From Paenibacillus tarimensis (GTDB lineage Bacteria > Bacillota > Bacilli > Paenibacillales > Paenibacillaceae): 64,000 nucleotides of DNA. The notes beneath the pieces were generated by a model, which saw only the letters and a program-made list of their open reading frames with translations, was not told the DNA's origin and did not search any database. Positions 38,369-48,365 of this stretch are shown in pieces. Made by a program: the position numbers and the translations under genes. The stretch spans positions 363,186 to 427,185 of the forward strand of contig NZ_JAKGAO010000009.1 of assembly GCF_021532315.1 (NCBI RefSeq), written 5' to 3'. How positions within the stretch are numbered: position 1 is the first letter of the stretch; every line of letters begins with the position of its first letter.

Positions 38369-39256
38369 ATGAAAACCAAATCCAATCTGTACCGTAAAGA
38401 GAAATATTATGGCTACCTATTCATACTGCCGCCCGTTCTAGGATTTCTGATTTTCGCTTTGTTCCCGGCACTGTACTCCCTATATGGTTCTTTTACCGAC
38501 TGGGATGGTCTTGGGCGCATGGACTTTATGGGTCTTGGTAATTATCAAGAGCTATTAGCAGACGAACAGTTTCATAAGGCGCTTTTCAATACGTTCTATT
38601 TGATGTTAGGTATACCTGTTGGTCTGGTACTTGCACTTATGTTGGCACTGGCACTTAACAGAGGCAAGTTCGGGACGACAACGTTCCGGGTTATCTATTA
38701 CATTCCGGTTATTTCATCGCTGGCTGCCATTTCGATTCTGTGGCAGTGGGCCTACAATGGTGACTATGGTTTGGTTAATCAGTTTTTAGAGATTTTCGGT
38801 ATCGAAGGGCCGAACTGGTTAGCCAATAAACATACGGTAAAACCGGCGATTATTATTATGACGGTGTGGAAGGGTCTTGGTTATTCGATGCTTCTGTATC
38901 TTGCGGCTCTGCAGAGCGTTCCAAGATCGTATTATGAAGCAGCTGATCTGGATGGGGCTAACGCGCTTCAGAAGCTTCGCCATATCACATGGCCGATGGT
39001 ACAACCGGTTACCTTCTTTATCGTTGTAACAAGCATCATCGGCGGATCGCAGATCTTCACCGAAATCAACATCATGACACCGACCGGTGGTACGGAATAT
39101 TCGTCGGCAACAGTAGTCTTCTATGTATGGCAGAAAGCATTTGGCAATCTGCAAATGGGTTATGCATCCGCCATGGCGGCAGTACTGGGACTGTTTATCT
39201 TTGTCGTTACGCTCATCCAATTCAAACTGGACAAATCGTCCGACAATCACGATTAA
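38369..39256 (+). CDS. ABC sugar transporter permease (MalF type)
   Basis: A 295-residue permease with about six membrane helices (YLFILPPVLGFLIFALFPALYSLY first) and the EAA loop YYEAADLDGANALQKLRHITWPM that contacts the ATPase. AGGGGTG precedes ATG 38369. No ATPase gene is in this cluster; CUT1 importers of Firmicutes commonly share one MsmX-type ATPase encoded elsewhere. Confidence 0.95.
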   Translation: MKTKSNLYRKEKYYGYLFILPPVLGFLIFALFPALYSLYGSFTDWDGLGRMDFMGLGNYQELLADEQFHKALFNTFYLMLGIPVGLVLALMLALALNRGKFGTTTFRVIYYIPVISSLAAISILWQWAYNGDYGLVNQFLEIFGIEGPNWLANKHTVKPAIIIMTVWKGLGYSMLLYLAALQSVPRSYYEAADLDGANALQKLRHITWPMVQPVTFFIVVTSIIGGSQIFTEINIMTPTGGTEYSSATVVFYVWQKAFGNLQMGYASAMAAVLGLFIFVVTLIQFKLDKSSDNHD

Positions 39257-39280
39257 TAGTCTATAGAGAGGAGAACCGTC

Positions 39281-40126
39281 ATGAGTGAAACCAAACGAAA
39301 AGGCATATTTGCCGATATAATTATCTATATTTTGCTTCTGGTGGGTGCTGTCTTCATGATCGCACCGCTGATCTGGATGCTGACGACTTCTTTCAAGGAG
39401 AGGGATGACGTCTTCGCACTTCCGCCTCAATGGATTCCTGATCCATGGCAGTTTGAGAAATACTCTGAAATCTGGGAAAAGGGGCCGCTGCTTGAAGGTA
39501 TTATGAACAGTATAATCGTGGCAGTAAGTGTTACGATTATTGGTACGCTGACATCCAGCTTGGCTGCCTTTGCCTTCTCGAAGCTGCGCTTCCCGGCTAG
39601 AGATTACATTTTCATGGGATTGCTTGCTTCACTAATGATACCGTATCCTGCCGTTATGATTCCGCAGTTTATTATGTTTTCCAAGGCAGGTTGGGTGGAT
39701 ACGCTGTTACCGTTGATCGTTCCGGGATTATTTGGTAACATCTTTATGATCTTCTTCCTGCGGCAGTATTTGATGAGCGTGCCTAATGCGATCATTGAAG
39801 CGGCCAAGATTGACGGGGCTTCGTACTTCGGTATCTTTACCAGAATTACGTTCCCGCTGATTAAGCCGGCAATCGCAGCTCAGCTTATTCTCTGGTTTAT
39901 GGGAATCTGGAACGACTACCTGGCACCGATCATCTATCTGAATTCACCGGAGAAGCAGACGCTGCAGCTGGTTATTGCCAACTATAATGCGACCTATGCC
40001 ATCCAGACCGACTATCCGCTTATTATGGCAGCATCTATTATTGCACTGCTCCCGATGCTGATTGTATTCCTAATTTTCCAGAAGCAGATTATTGAGTCAG
40101 TTGCAATATCAGGAGTGAAAGGGTAA
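39281..40126 (+). CDS. ABC sugar transporter permease (MalG type)
   Basis: A 281-residue permease partner with the EAA motif IIEAAKIDGASYFGIFTRITFP and the family start LLVGAVFMIAPLIWMLTTSFK. GAGAGGAG precedes the ATG. It lies 24 bases after the first permease, so they form one transcript and one heterodimeric channel. Confidence 0.95.
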   Translation: MSETKRKGIFADIIIYILLLVGAVFMIAPLIWMLTTSFKERDDVFALPPQWIPDPWQFEKYSEIWEKGPLLEGIMNSIIVAVSVTIIGTLTSSLAAFAFSKLRFPARDYIFMGLLASLMIPYPAVMIPQFIMFSKAGWVDTLLPLIVPGLFGNIFMIFFLRQYLMSVPNAIIEAAKIDGASYFGIFTRITFPLIKPAIAAQLILWFMGIWNDYLAPIIYLNSPEKQTLQLVIANYNATYAIQTDYPLIMAASIIALLPMLIVFLIFQKQIIESVAISGVKG

Positions 40127-40188
40127 TCAATTGATTACCCCTTCTCTTTGATTAAGGCGCTTCAATACACTACCGGAAAAGGGGTTAA

Positions 40189-41703
<1,515 letters not shown>

Positions 41704-41755
41704 TTTCGGCTATGGTATTCCCGTTAAGTTGAGCCTGCCAGCTCAAGTATTATTA

Positions 41756-41796
41756 ATAAGGCCCTCACGCGCTTTCAAGTGCGTTGAGGGCCTTAT
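41756..41796 (+). terminator. Hairpin terminator between abfA and the regulator
   Basis: A 19-bp stem (ATAAGGCCCTCACGCGCTT with AGTGCGTTGAGGGCCTTAT, with a G-T pair and a mismatch) and a tiny loop, followed by CGTTATT. It may work on both strands, for the convergent regulator too. Confidence 0.8.
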
Positions 41797-41857
41797 CGTT
41801 ATTCTAAAATATATGACAACCCTGCTGGCTGTTGTGCCGGCAGGGTTGTCAGGTTAA

Positions 41858-42781
41858 CTATGCCTGTGGATTCTTCTCATAGTACAGCTTGAAATTAATA
41901 TCCTGATTATAGTTGCCAAAACCAGCTCCAAAAATCGTTAATCCTCCAACATGCTGAGCACTGTCCATTACAGCCATGCGGAAGGTCCACTGCTTCTGCT
42001 TAATGTCCAGCTGATCCAGTGTGACTTCGGAGAGCTTCTGACCGTCAATAAAAGTCCCTTTGTCGTTAATTTTGAGCACCTTGAGCAGGCCAAACTGATT
42101 AATTTCGTTCCACCACCAGTCAGGTGTATACTTGCCGCGGTTACCGCCGCCAAAATCGCCGGGACTGGTCCATGTACCAACATGGACACCGTTGAGGAAG
42201 AAGGTAACATCAGAAGGCCAGTTCTCATTAGCAAACGGAGCTTCAGAGGAGATTTCCATCGAAACTTCAAGCTCTACCGGTTCTTCGGTTCTCAGAAGGA
42301 AATTCGGCACCTTATACTCGACGTACCCTTGACCAAACCATAAAATTTTGGCGTTTACCCGCTCAGGGTCAAGGAAATAACGGGGCTCGTCGAAGATACC
42401 GATTACGCTTTCAACTGTGGCTAGTCCGCAGGTAGGCTCAATTTGGAAATCAGTGTAGTGTCCGACCGAAACCTCTGTAAGATGGTAATCACGATTTTGC
42501 GGCAAAACTTTAGAAGGAAAAGCGATTTCAATACCCTCAACGGCCAGCGAGCAGACCTTCTTGGCGCCGCCGCGGCTGGATACCATTGTAGTGTTAATAA
42601 GGCCGGCTTTCTCCAGCTTCTTGACATGCATAGTCATTATCGCGCTGCTCAAGTTAAGCGCTTGCGCTAATTCTTTTACGTTCATTTCCTGTTTGGCGAG
42701 CAGTTGAATCATCTCAATGCGGACAGCGCTGGCCAATGCTTCATATACCGGCAGCCACTTATCAGTAACATCAATTTTCAT
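41858..42781 (-). CDS. ArsR-type regulator with large C-terminal beta-rich sensing domain
   Basis: A 307-residue protein. An ArsR-like winged helix (about 10-75: ASAVRIEMIQLLAKQEMNVKELAQALNLSSAIMTMHVKKLEKAGL) is joined to about 220 residues that look like a beta-sandwich with many aromatic residues (TPDWWWNEINQFG; GGLTIFGAGFGNYNQD). No metal-binding cysteines of classic ArsR sensors are seen. The Trp/Tyr-rich domain suggests carbohydrate binding, making it a one-component sugar sensor for the arabinan genes it faces. GGGGGAA precedes the ATG at 42781. I know of similar genes beside glycosidase clusters in Paenibacillus but of no named role. Confidence 0.8.
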   Translation of the reverse strand: MKIDVTDKWLPVYEALASAVRIEMIQLLAKQEMNVKELAQALNLSSAIMTMHVKKLEKAGLINTTMVSSRGGAKKVCSLAVEGIEIAFPSKVLPQNRDYHLTEVSVGHYTDFQIEPTCGLATVESVIGIFDEPRYFLDPERVNAKILWFGQGYVEYKVPNFLLRTEEPVELEVSMEISSEAPFANENWPSDVTFFLNGVHVGTWTSPGDFGGGNRGKYTPDWWWNEINQFGLLKVLKINDKGTFIDGQKLSEVTLDQLDIKQKQWTFRMAVMDSAQHVGGLTIFGAGFGNYNQDINFKLYYEKNPQA

Positions 42782-43347
42782 GGTTCCCCCACTGAATCGG
42801 CAGCGTATTCAAATACTCCGACGGGTTTTTGGTCGCGTGAGCATCAGCTGCTTCACGCATCGTATAAATAAGACATCTGTTAATGATTGTATTAAATTAT
42901 TTATTAATAATCAATGAAAATTTCCTATTCTAATTTAGCGCTAAAAAGGCAGACGGCAAAATGGAAGCAGTCCGGATGACTGCAGGCGGGGGGCGCCTGC
43001 TCGGGAGAAGGAGCAGCTAAGGATTTACCGGGAGGGAAGCGATTTGTAAGCGTCAACGCTATAAAATAAAGATACGAATTCAATAATAGCAATTTAATTC
43101 CAATTAGTAAAATGAGATGCACTGACAGAAGATGAGTTTCTGGAATAAACCTCTGGGGGGATAGAAGCATATTTATTATTATATGTGGTTTTGAGAAGAT
43201 TAAACGATGGCTTTCGGAATGCGCTTACATTTTATAGCTCATCTATTATATTAGGGGTCTAAAGTCTGCAGGAAATAATACCAGCTTGTTTGGGTAATAA
43301 AGGTAAGATACAAGACTTCCCCAATTCGAATGGAAGGGATGAGGCTG
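42782..43347. other. Intergenic region between the regulator and the dehydrogenase gene
   Basis: About 560 bases without a gene. An AT-rich stretch (42860-42920) should hold the regulator promoter. TTAATGATTG at 42880-42889 recurs at 36802-36811 upstream of the importer genes. GC-rich sequence (42960-43040) has no coding signal. The 3' end holds the promoter and cre-like site of the next gene. Confidence 0.5.
43216..43252 (+). promoter_or_regulatory. Promoter and cre-like site of the dehydrogenase gene
   Basis: CTTACA, 17 bases, TATATT gives a fair promoter (43224-43252). The minus-strand reading of 43216-43229, TGTAAGCGCATTCC, differs from the cre consensus at one base and overlaps the -35, so CcpA could repress it. 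Confidence 0.55.
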
Positions 43348-44130
43348 ATGAAACGAAAGCTGTTAATCACGGGTGCTGCTGGAGTTGTTGGGAGCGCAAT
43401 ATTGGAGGGGCTTCATGAGAAGGACAAGTATGAGATTGTAGCCGGTGATATCCGCGCTGATGAGGAAAGAGGTGTCATCGAGCTGGATGTGACTAATCCT
43501 CAGAGGCTTCTGGAGCTCACGGAAGGAGTAGATACCATCCTCCATATCGCATGGGCAAAGGATCAGGAGGATTTTCTCGGCAAAGTGCTGCCTATCAATG
43601 TAACGGGGGCTTACCACATCTACGAGGCGGCCCGCAAGAATGGGGTTAAACGGGTAATCTTCGCGAGCTCTAACCATGCTACCGGCTTTTACGAGGTGGA
43701 CGAGCAGATTGGAGCTACCGACCCCTACCGGCCGGACAGCTTCTACGGTCTCAGCAAATGTTATATCGAGCTGCTGGGACGGCTGTATTCCGACAAATAC
43801 GGCGTGTCCTCCCTCAATATGCGGATTGGCAACTTCCCGGGCGACGATTGCCCTCATTCGGACCGTGCGGCGCATATATGGATTTCGGCGAGAGATCTTG
43901 TGCAGCTAACAGAGCGATGCATTGAAGCGGACAAGGACATCAAATTCCTCGCGATGTACGGCACCTCCAATAACACGGACAATTACTACAACATTGATTA
44001 TCTGGAGGAGCTGATCGGGTACAAGCCGCTTGATAATGCAGCCGAGGTAATGGAAGGAGCTAAATGTGCGGGAGAAGCAGTCAAGCATGACGAGACGGAA
44101 TATAAGGGTGGTATCTGGTCGGAAAAATAA
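43348..44130 (+). CDS. NAD-dependent SDR dehydrogenase, uronate dehydrogenase-like
   Basis: A 260-residue extended short-chain dehydrogenase. Rossmann motif ITGAAGVVGSAI at the N-terminus, NVTGAYHIYEAARKNGV, a serine-rich FASSNHATGFY active-site segment and the YGLSK Tyr/Lys pair. RIGNFPGD and WISARDLVQL follow, a pattern like that of uronate dehydrogenases that oxidise galacturonate or glucuronate to aldarate. Beside pectin genes that role is plausible; a UDP-sugar epimerase is the main alternative. The start is ATG 43348, the last of three in-frame ATGs, with AAGGGATGAGG upstream; a few bases either way are uncertain. A hairpin follows. Confidence 0.78.
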   Translation: MKRKLLITGAAGVVGSAILEGLHEKDKYEIVAGDIRADEERGVIELDVTNPQRLLELTEGVDTILHIAWAKDQEDFLGKVLPINVTGAYHIYEAARKNGVKRVIFASSNHATGFYEVDEQIGATDPYRPDSFYGLSKCYIELLGRLYSDKYGVSSLNMRIGNFPGDDCPHSDRAAHIWISARDLVQLTERCIEADKDIKFLAMYGTSNNTDNYYNIDYLEELIGYKPLDNAAEVMEGAKCAGEAVKHDETEYKGGIWSEK

Positions 44131-44132
44131 TG

Positions 44133-44170
44133 GAACGGCTCCTGCCGAGATGATCCGGCGGGAGCCGTTC
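44133..44170. terminator. Hairpin between convergent genes
   Basis: A 14-15-bp stem (AACGGCTCCTGCCG with CGGCGGGAGCCGTT) has no T tract on either strand; it may act as a transcript-end stabiliser. Confidence 0.5.
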
Positions 44171-44221
44171 TGCCAGGTGTATGCATAACCGCCAATGCCA
44201 CGACGCAGCCTTCGCAATGGA

Positions 44222-46540
44222 CTAGCTCTCTCGGCTGCTGTACTGCTTCCGGTACTGTCCTGGCGTCATGTTCTCCTGCTTGCGGAAGGAGCGGATGAAA
44301 TTCTGGGAGTTGTTGTAGGTCAGCCGCTCGGCAATCTCCTTGATGGGCATATCGGTCTCGATGAGCCACTGCTTAGCTTTGTTGAACCGGTACCGGGACA
44401 AGTATTCACTAAATGACAGATTGGTTTCCTTCTTGAAGACGCTGCTTAGGTAGAAGGGATTGTAATGGAGCCGGGATGCACATTTCTCGAGTGTCAGATC
44501 CGTATCATATTCGTTCTGTATTATGGCTATAATCCGCTCTGACAGGTTGTGGTACTGCGCCTCTTGCCGCTGCCGGAATACATCCGCCATGGGGATGATG
44601 AGGCGTGCTCTAAACCAGCTTTCGATCTCGGGGTAGACATATAGCTGCAGCAGCTCTTCGTATAATGAGCTTTCCTGCAGGCCAATTTGCGACCACCGGA
44701 TACCGGCCTCCTGCAGGACGATGAGCAGGTCATTCAGCAGCCGGATCAGCGAAATCTGGTATTCTTGTGGAGTGCGCTCTTTGGAGAATACCTGATCAAG
44801 CCATTGCTTCAGAAGCTCTTGTGCTCTAGCCTCATCTGCCAGCTTGATCGCATCAATCAGCTGATGCTCCAGCTGTTTGGGATAGAAGCAGACGCCGGTA
44901 TGCTTGCCTTCGTTGAGAGTGTGATAAGGAATGATGACGCCCTTGCCAAACTTCAGCCTGTGCTTGAGCGCTTCTAATCCTTCCTGGTAAGCCCGCCCGG
45001 CTTTCAACAGTGATTCGAAGGGGAGGCTGATCCCGATGCTGACATCAAGGTCCAGGTAATGTTTCATGTGCTGTTGAATCTGTTCTGTCAGCTTATAGAT
45101 ATCATCTCCGAACTCTTCCTCCGATCTACCGGCCGAACCGACAAGCGTAACCTGCGTCTGGTCCACGATTACCGGAGGCAGCCTGTCGCCGGGGGGGATC
45201 ATTTCTTCAACTATGTTATTAATAGCAAACAGCAGCAGATCCTGGTCCTTCTGACTGTACCGGGTGTCTTCAAGGTCGTCGATTTGAAGCGTCATCACAA
45301 TGAGCCGCTGCCAGCTATCGACCTGCTTGCCGTATCCGTACAGCCTGATCCGCTCCATAATTTCGGTTGACCCCAGCTGATCCTGATAAAGTCTAAGCAG
45401 GAAGTAAGTGCGGACCTGACGGCTCGTCTGATCAAGCTCTTCCTGAAGCTGGGTATTGAATGCAAACAGCTCCTTGATATGGGTATCGATAACCTGCAGC
45501 TCATTCCTGCTATTCTCCATATGGACGGGCAGACGCTGCGCGATGGCCTGAAACATCTGTCTGATCGGCGTGTATACCCTGCGGCTGCCCAGCCATACGA
45601 ATAAGACGGTCAGCATAACCATAAGAACGCTTACATAAAAAGTGAACCATCCTATCGAACGGGCTTCCCGGGTATATTCATTCATCTCCGTAAAGGAGGC
45701 ATATACCCACCCGTTAAAGGAGGAGCGCACATAGGTGACTGATAGCTCCCTGCCTCCCGCGTTAGAGGCAAATTGACCGGAAAGTCCGGTGAACAAGGCC
45801 GGATCCAGATTTTCTCCCACATAGGTTTCATGAAGGTATTTGCCGATCATCGACGGCTGCGGGTGAGCGACGATCCGGTTGCCGCCATCCAGCACCATGG
45901 TCTGTATTGAATCGTCACGGCTGCCCAGCATGGTGCCCAGCTGGCAGCTCGGAATGGTGGCGAAAGCCGCGCCGCGTTTTTCACCTAAATGAAGGAGGGG
46001 CATCTTTTTGACCAGTACAATGGTATGGCTGCAGCCATAGCTCTCGTTATCGCTGGAACCGATGGTGCCGGTTTCTAGGAGCACCCAGCTGGTGCTTTCG
46101 GGAAGCTTCATCAGCTCGGCCAGCGTCTCCTTGTGTTCATAACCGGAGAATGTATATAGTCCCCGGTTATTGATCAGCCAATCCTTGGAAGCGTTAGCCA
46201 GGATTACGTCGGTCACATGCGTCTCCGGCGACTGCAGCAGGCTGAGCTCGCGCTTGAGGTTATAGTACAGCTGAAAATCATGGTAGGTAAGCCGGCGGTG
46301 CAATGCCTCCTGCAGCTGGCTGGTATTGATGACATAGTTAAGCGTATAGTCGATTGTCCGGAGAACCTGCTCGGTACTGCCGTTGATCTGGCCCATGATT
46401 TGCAGATTGCTCTCGTTGACCTGCTGCTGGATCGACGCGGATGACTTCTGGTAGGAGAAGTAGCCGAGAGCGAGCAGAGGGAGGACGCTGACGGCACAGC
46501 CGAAAAGGATCATTTTGCTAAAGAGGCTGATTCTGCTCAT
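44222..46540 (-). CDS. Membrane-bound AraC-family regulator (YesS-like)
   Basis: A 772-residue regulator anchored by two helices (about 10-30 and 295-320), with an extracellular Cache-like sensing domain between them (about 30-290). A HAMP-like linker, an intermediate cytoplasmic domain (about 370-660) and a C-terminal AraC double helix-turn-helix (last about 100 residues, from LTLEKCASRLHYNPFYLSSVFKKETNLSFSEYLSRYRF) follow. The architecture matches B. subtilis YesS, which controls rhamnogalacturonan genes. It is divergent from the binding-protein and esterase operon, which it most likely controls. AGGAGG precedes the ATG at 46540. It probably senses an extracellular oligosaccharide directly or via the neighbouring binding protein. 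Confidence 0.9.
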   Translation of the reverse strand: MSRISLFSKMILFGCAVSVLPLLALGYFSYQKSSASIQQQVNESNLQIMGQINGSTEQVLRTIDYTLNYVINTSQLQEALHRRLTYHDFQLYYNLKRELSLLQSPETHVTDVILANASKDWLINNRGLYTFSGYEHKETLAELMKLPESTSWVLLETGTIGSSDNESYGCSHTIVLVKKMPLLHLGEKRGAAFATIPSCQLGTMLGSRDDSIQTMVLDGGNRIVAHPQPSMIGKYLHETYVGENLDPALFTGLSGQFASNAGGRELSVTYVRSSFNGWVYASFTEMNEYTREARSIGWFTFYVSVLMVMLTVLFVWLGSRRVYTPIRQMFQAIAQRLPVHMENSRNELQVIDTHIKELFAFNTQLQEELDQTSRQVRTYFLLRLYQDQLGSTEIMERIRLYGYGKQVDSWQRLIVMTLQIDDLEDTRYSQKDQDLLLFAINNIVEEMIPPGDRLPPVIVDQTQVTLVGSAGRSEEEFGDDIYKLTEQIQQHMKHYLDLDVSIGISLPFESLLKAGRAYQEGLEALKHRLKFGKGVIIPYHTLNEGKHTGVCFYPKQLEHQLIDAIKLADEARAQELLKQWLDQVFSKERTPQEYQISLIRLLNDLLIVLQEAGIRWSQIGLQESSLYEELLQLYVYPEIESWFRARLIIPMADVFRQRQEAQYHNLSERIIAIIQNEYDTDLTLEKCASRLHYNPFYLSSVFKKETNLSFSEYLSRYRFNKAKQWLIETDMPIKEIAERLTYNNSQNFIRSFRKQENMTPGQYRKQYSSRES

Positions 46541-46606
46541 AAGGTTATTCCTCCTGTAGAGTATGCAGATTGACGGCTTATTCCTGGACTGGCAGCTCCT
46601 AATGTC

Positions 46607-46636
46607 CGATAATCACTATGACAACGATAATCATTA
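46607..46636. promoter_or_regulatory. Direct repeat, candidate AraC-type operator
   Basis: CGATAATCACTA (46607-46618) and CGATAATCATTA (46625-46636) agree at 11 of 12 bases with an 18-bp period. They lie between the divergent AraC regulator and binding-protein genes; AraC-type proteins bind direct repeats. Confidence 0.6.
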
Positions 46637-46777
46637 GATCAGGTTGTCCGGAATTCTATGCAGGAGTGGGAACAGAGATCGCATTCGTCCAACGTTCCGC
46701 TTGATCCATCCGGGTGTCCTGCGATATGCTGTTAAGAGGATGCCAAATATTAGGTTGCGGGGGAGGGGACTAATGTG

Positions 46778-48340
46778 ATGACAGCCGGGAACATGCGTCT
46801 GATGTCGGCCGCTGTCCTGCTGCTGGTATTGATTGGATGTACGTATAGTGTAGCACAAAATGAAAGCGCTATCCCTAAGAAGGATGCTTTTCATCCTATG
46901 AAGGATATGTCGCGGGACGGATCGGACAGAAAGCAAATGACACTGACTGTTATGGCGGATCTTCATACGCCGCAGGTGCCGGATGACCGAATTGAGCGGG
47001 AGCTGGAAGCCTTGACCGGCATGAATCTCATCATCGACTGGGTACCGGATGACAGCTATGACGAGAAGATGCAGGCAGCCTTTGCCACCGGTTCTCTACC
47101 GCAGGCGGTATACGTCAAGAACGCTGCCTCGCTGGATATTTACCGTCAAGCCTTCCGCAGCGGCTTGTTCTGGGAAATCGGACCGCTGCTGTCCGATTTC
47201 CCTAACCTTCGTAAGCTGGAGGCCGAGGTGCTCCGTAACACGGCAGTGGATGGCAAAATATATGGCTTGTACCAGGAACGGCCCTTGTCCAGGCAGGGGA
47301 TTATATACCGCAAAGATTGGGCCGACCGGCTGGGACTGAAGGAGCCGACAACCATTGATGAGCTGTATGTTATGCTCAAGCGTTTTACGGAAGAGGATCC
47401 CGACGGCAACGGACTTCATGACACCATTGGTCTTGCAAACCGCAGCGACCTGGTCTACGGAGCGTTCAAGACGGTAGGCTCCTATTTCGGAACGCCGAAC
47501 GGCTGGGGGATAGAGAGCGGCAAGCTGAAGCCGGAATTTATGTTTCCTGCCTATAAGGAGACGCTGCGTTTTTTCCGCAAACTGCATCAGGAGGGACTGA
47601 TGAACCGTGATTTTGCGGTGACAGGCAAGCAGGATCAGGCTGAGCTGTTTGTGAGCGGGAGAGCCGGCGTGTATATCGGAGCAATGGTCAATGTGCAGAC
47701 CCTGCACGCACAGCTGCAGGCGGTTAATCCGGATGCCGAGCTGGATGTGCATAACCGTATCTATGGACCGAAGGGCTTTGGAATCTGGTCAATTCCCGGC
47801 TATAGCGCTGTAGTTCTCTTCCCCAAATCGGCTGTGGCCACAGAGGGGGAACTGCGAAGCATTCTTGCCTTTTACGATAAGCTGATGACACCGGAGGCGG
47901 CCAATCTGCTGTTCTGGGGTGTAGAGGATGAGCACTACCGGCTGGTTGACGGAAGAGCTGTTCTGCAGGAGCCATACAGCCGGTTTGAAGAGGAAATAAA
48001 ACCTTATCAGGCGCTCCAAATCGGCGGCCCGCGCACCATAGATATGCTTAAGCCGGATTATGAGCTTCCCGCCAGAGATAAGGCAGAGGCGCTAACTTTA
48101 GAAAATGAGGCCTACTTGATCGATGATCCGACAGCAGCGCTGGATTCAAAGACTTCCAGCAGCCTAGGCATTAGACTCCAGGAAATCATTCGAGATGCTA
48201 CTTTCCAATATATCATGGGAGATATGAATGACCTTGGTTTCGACCGGGCGGTTCATCAATGGATGGAGAAGGGAGGCAGTAATATTGTGCAGGAATATAA
48301 TGCGGCTTATAAGAAGCAGCAGGCGTCTGCTTTGAAATGA
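46778..48340 (+). CDS. Orphan solute-binding lipoprotein, LplA type
   Basis: A 520-residue extracellular binding protein of the large LplA/YtcQ class. A lipobox (VLLLVLIGC) gives an acylated Cys near residue 21. The body has DRIERELEALTGMNLIIDWVPDD, AAFATGSLPQAVYVKN and RKDWADRLGLKEPTTIDELY, normal for this class. Such proteins work with two LplB/LplC-type permeases; none is encoded next to it, so it either borrows permeases elsewhere or signals to the membrane AraC regulator. ATG 46778 follows GGGGGAGGGG. It is the first gene of an operon with four esterases, so it probably binds pectin or rhamnogalacturonan oligosaccharides. Confidence 0.9.
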   Translation: MTAGNMRLMSAAVLLLVLIGCTYSVAQNESAIPKKDAFHPMKDMSRDGSDRKQMTLTVMADLHTPQVPDDRIERELEALTGMNLIIDWVPDDSYDEKMQAAFATGSLPQAVYVKNAASLDIYRQAFRSGLFWEIGPLLSDFPNLRKLEAEVLRNTAVDGKIYGLYQERPLSRQGIIYRKDWADRLGLKEPTTIDELYVMLKRFTEEDPDGNGLHDTIGLANRSDLVYGAFKTVGSYFGTPNGWGIESGKLKPEFMFPAYKETLRFFRKLHQEGLMNRDFAVTGKQDQAELFVSGRAGVYIGAMVNVQTLHAQLQAVNPDAELDVHNRIYGPKGFGIWSIPGYSAVVLFPKSAVATEGELRSILAFYDKLMTPEAANLLFWGVEDEHYRLVDGRAVLQEPYSRFEEEIKPYQALQIGGPRTIDMLKPDYELPARDKAEALTLENEAYLIDDPTAALDSKTSSSLGIRLQEIIRDATFQYIMGDMNDLGFDRAVHQWMEKGGSNIVQEYNAAYKKQQASALK

Positions 48341-48365
48341 CACTGGTGAAAGGTGGCGGTAATCC

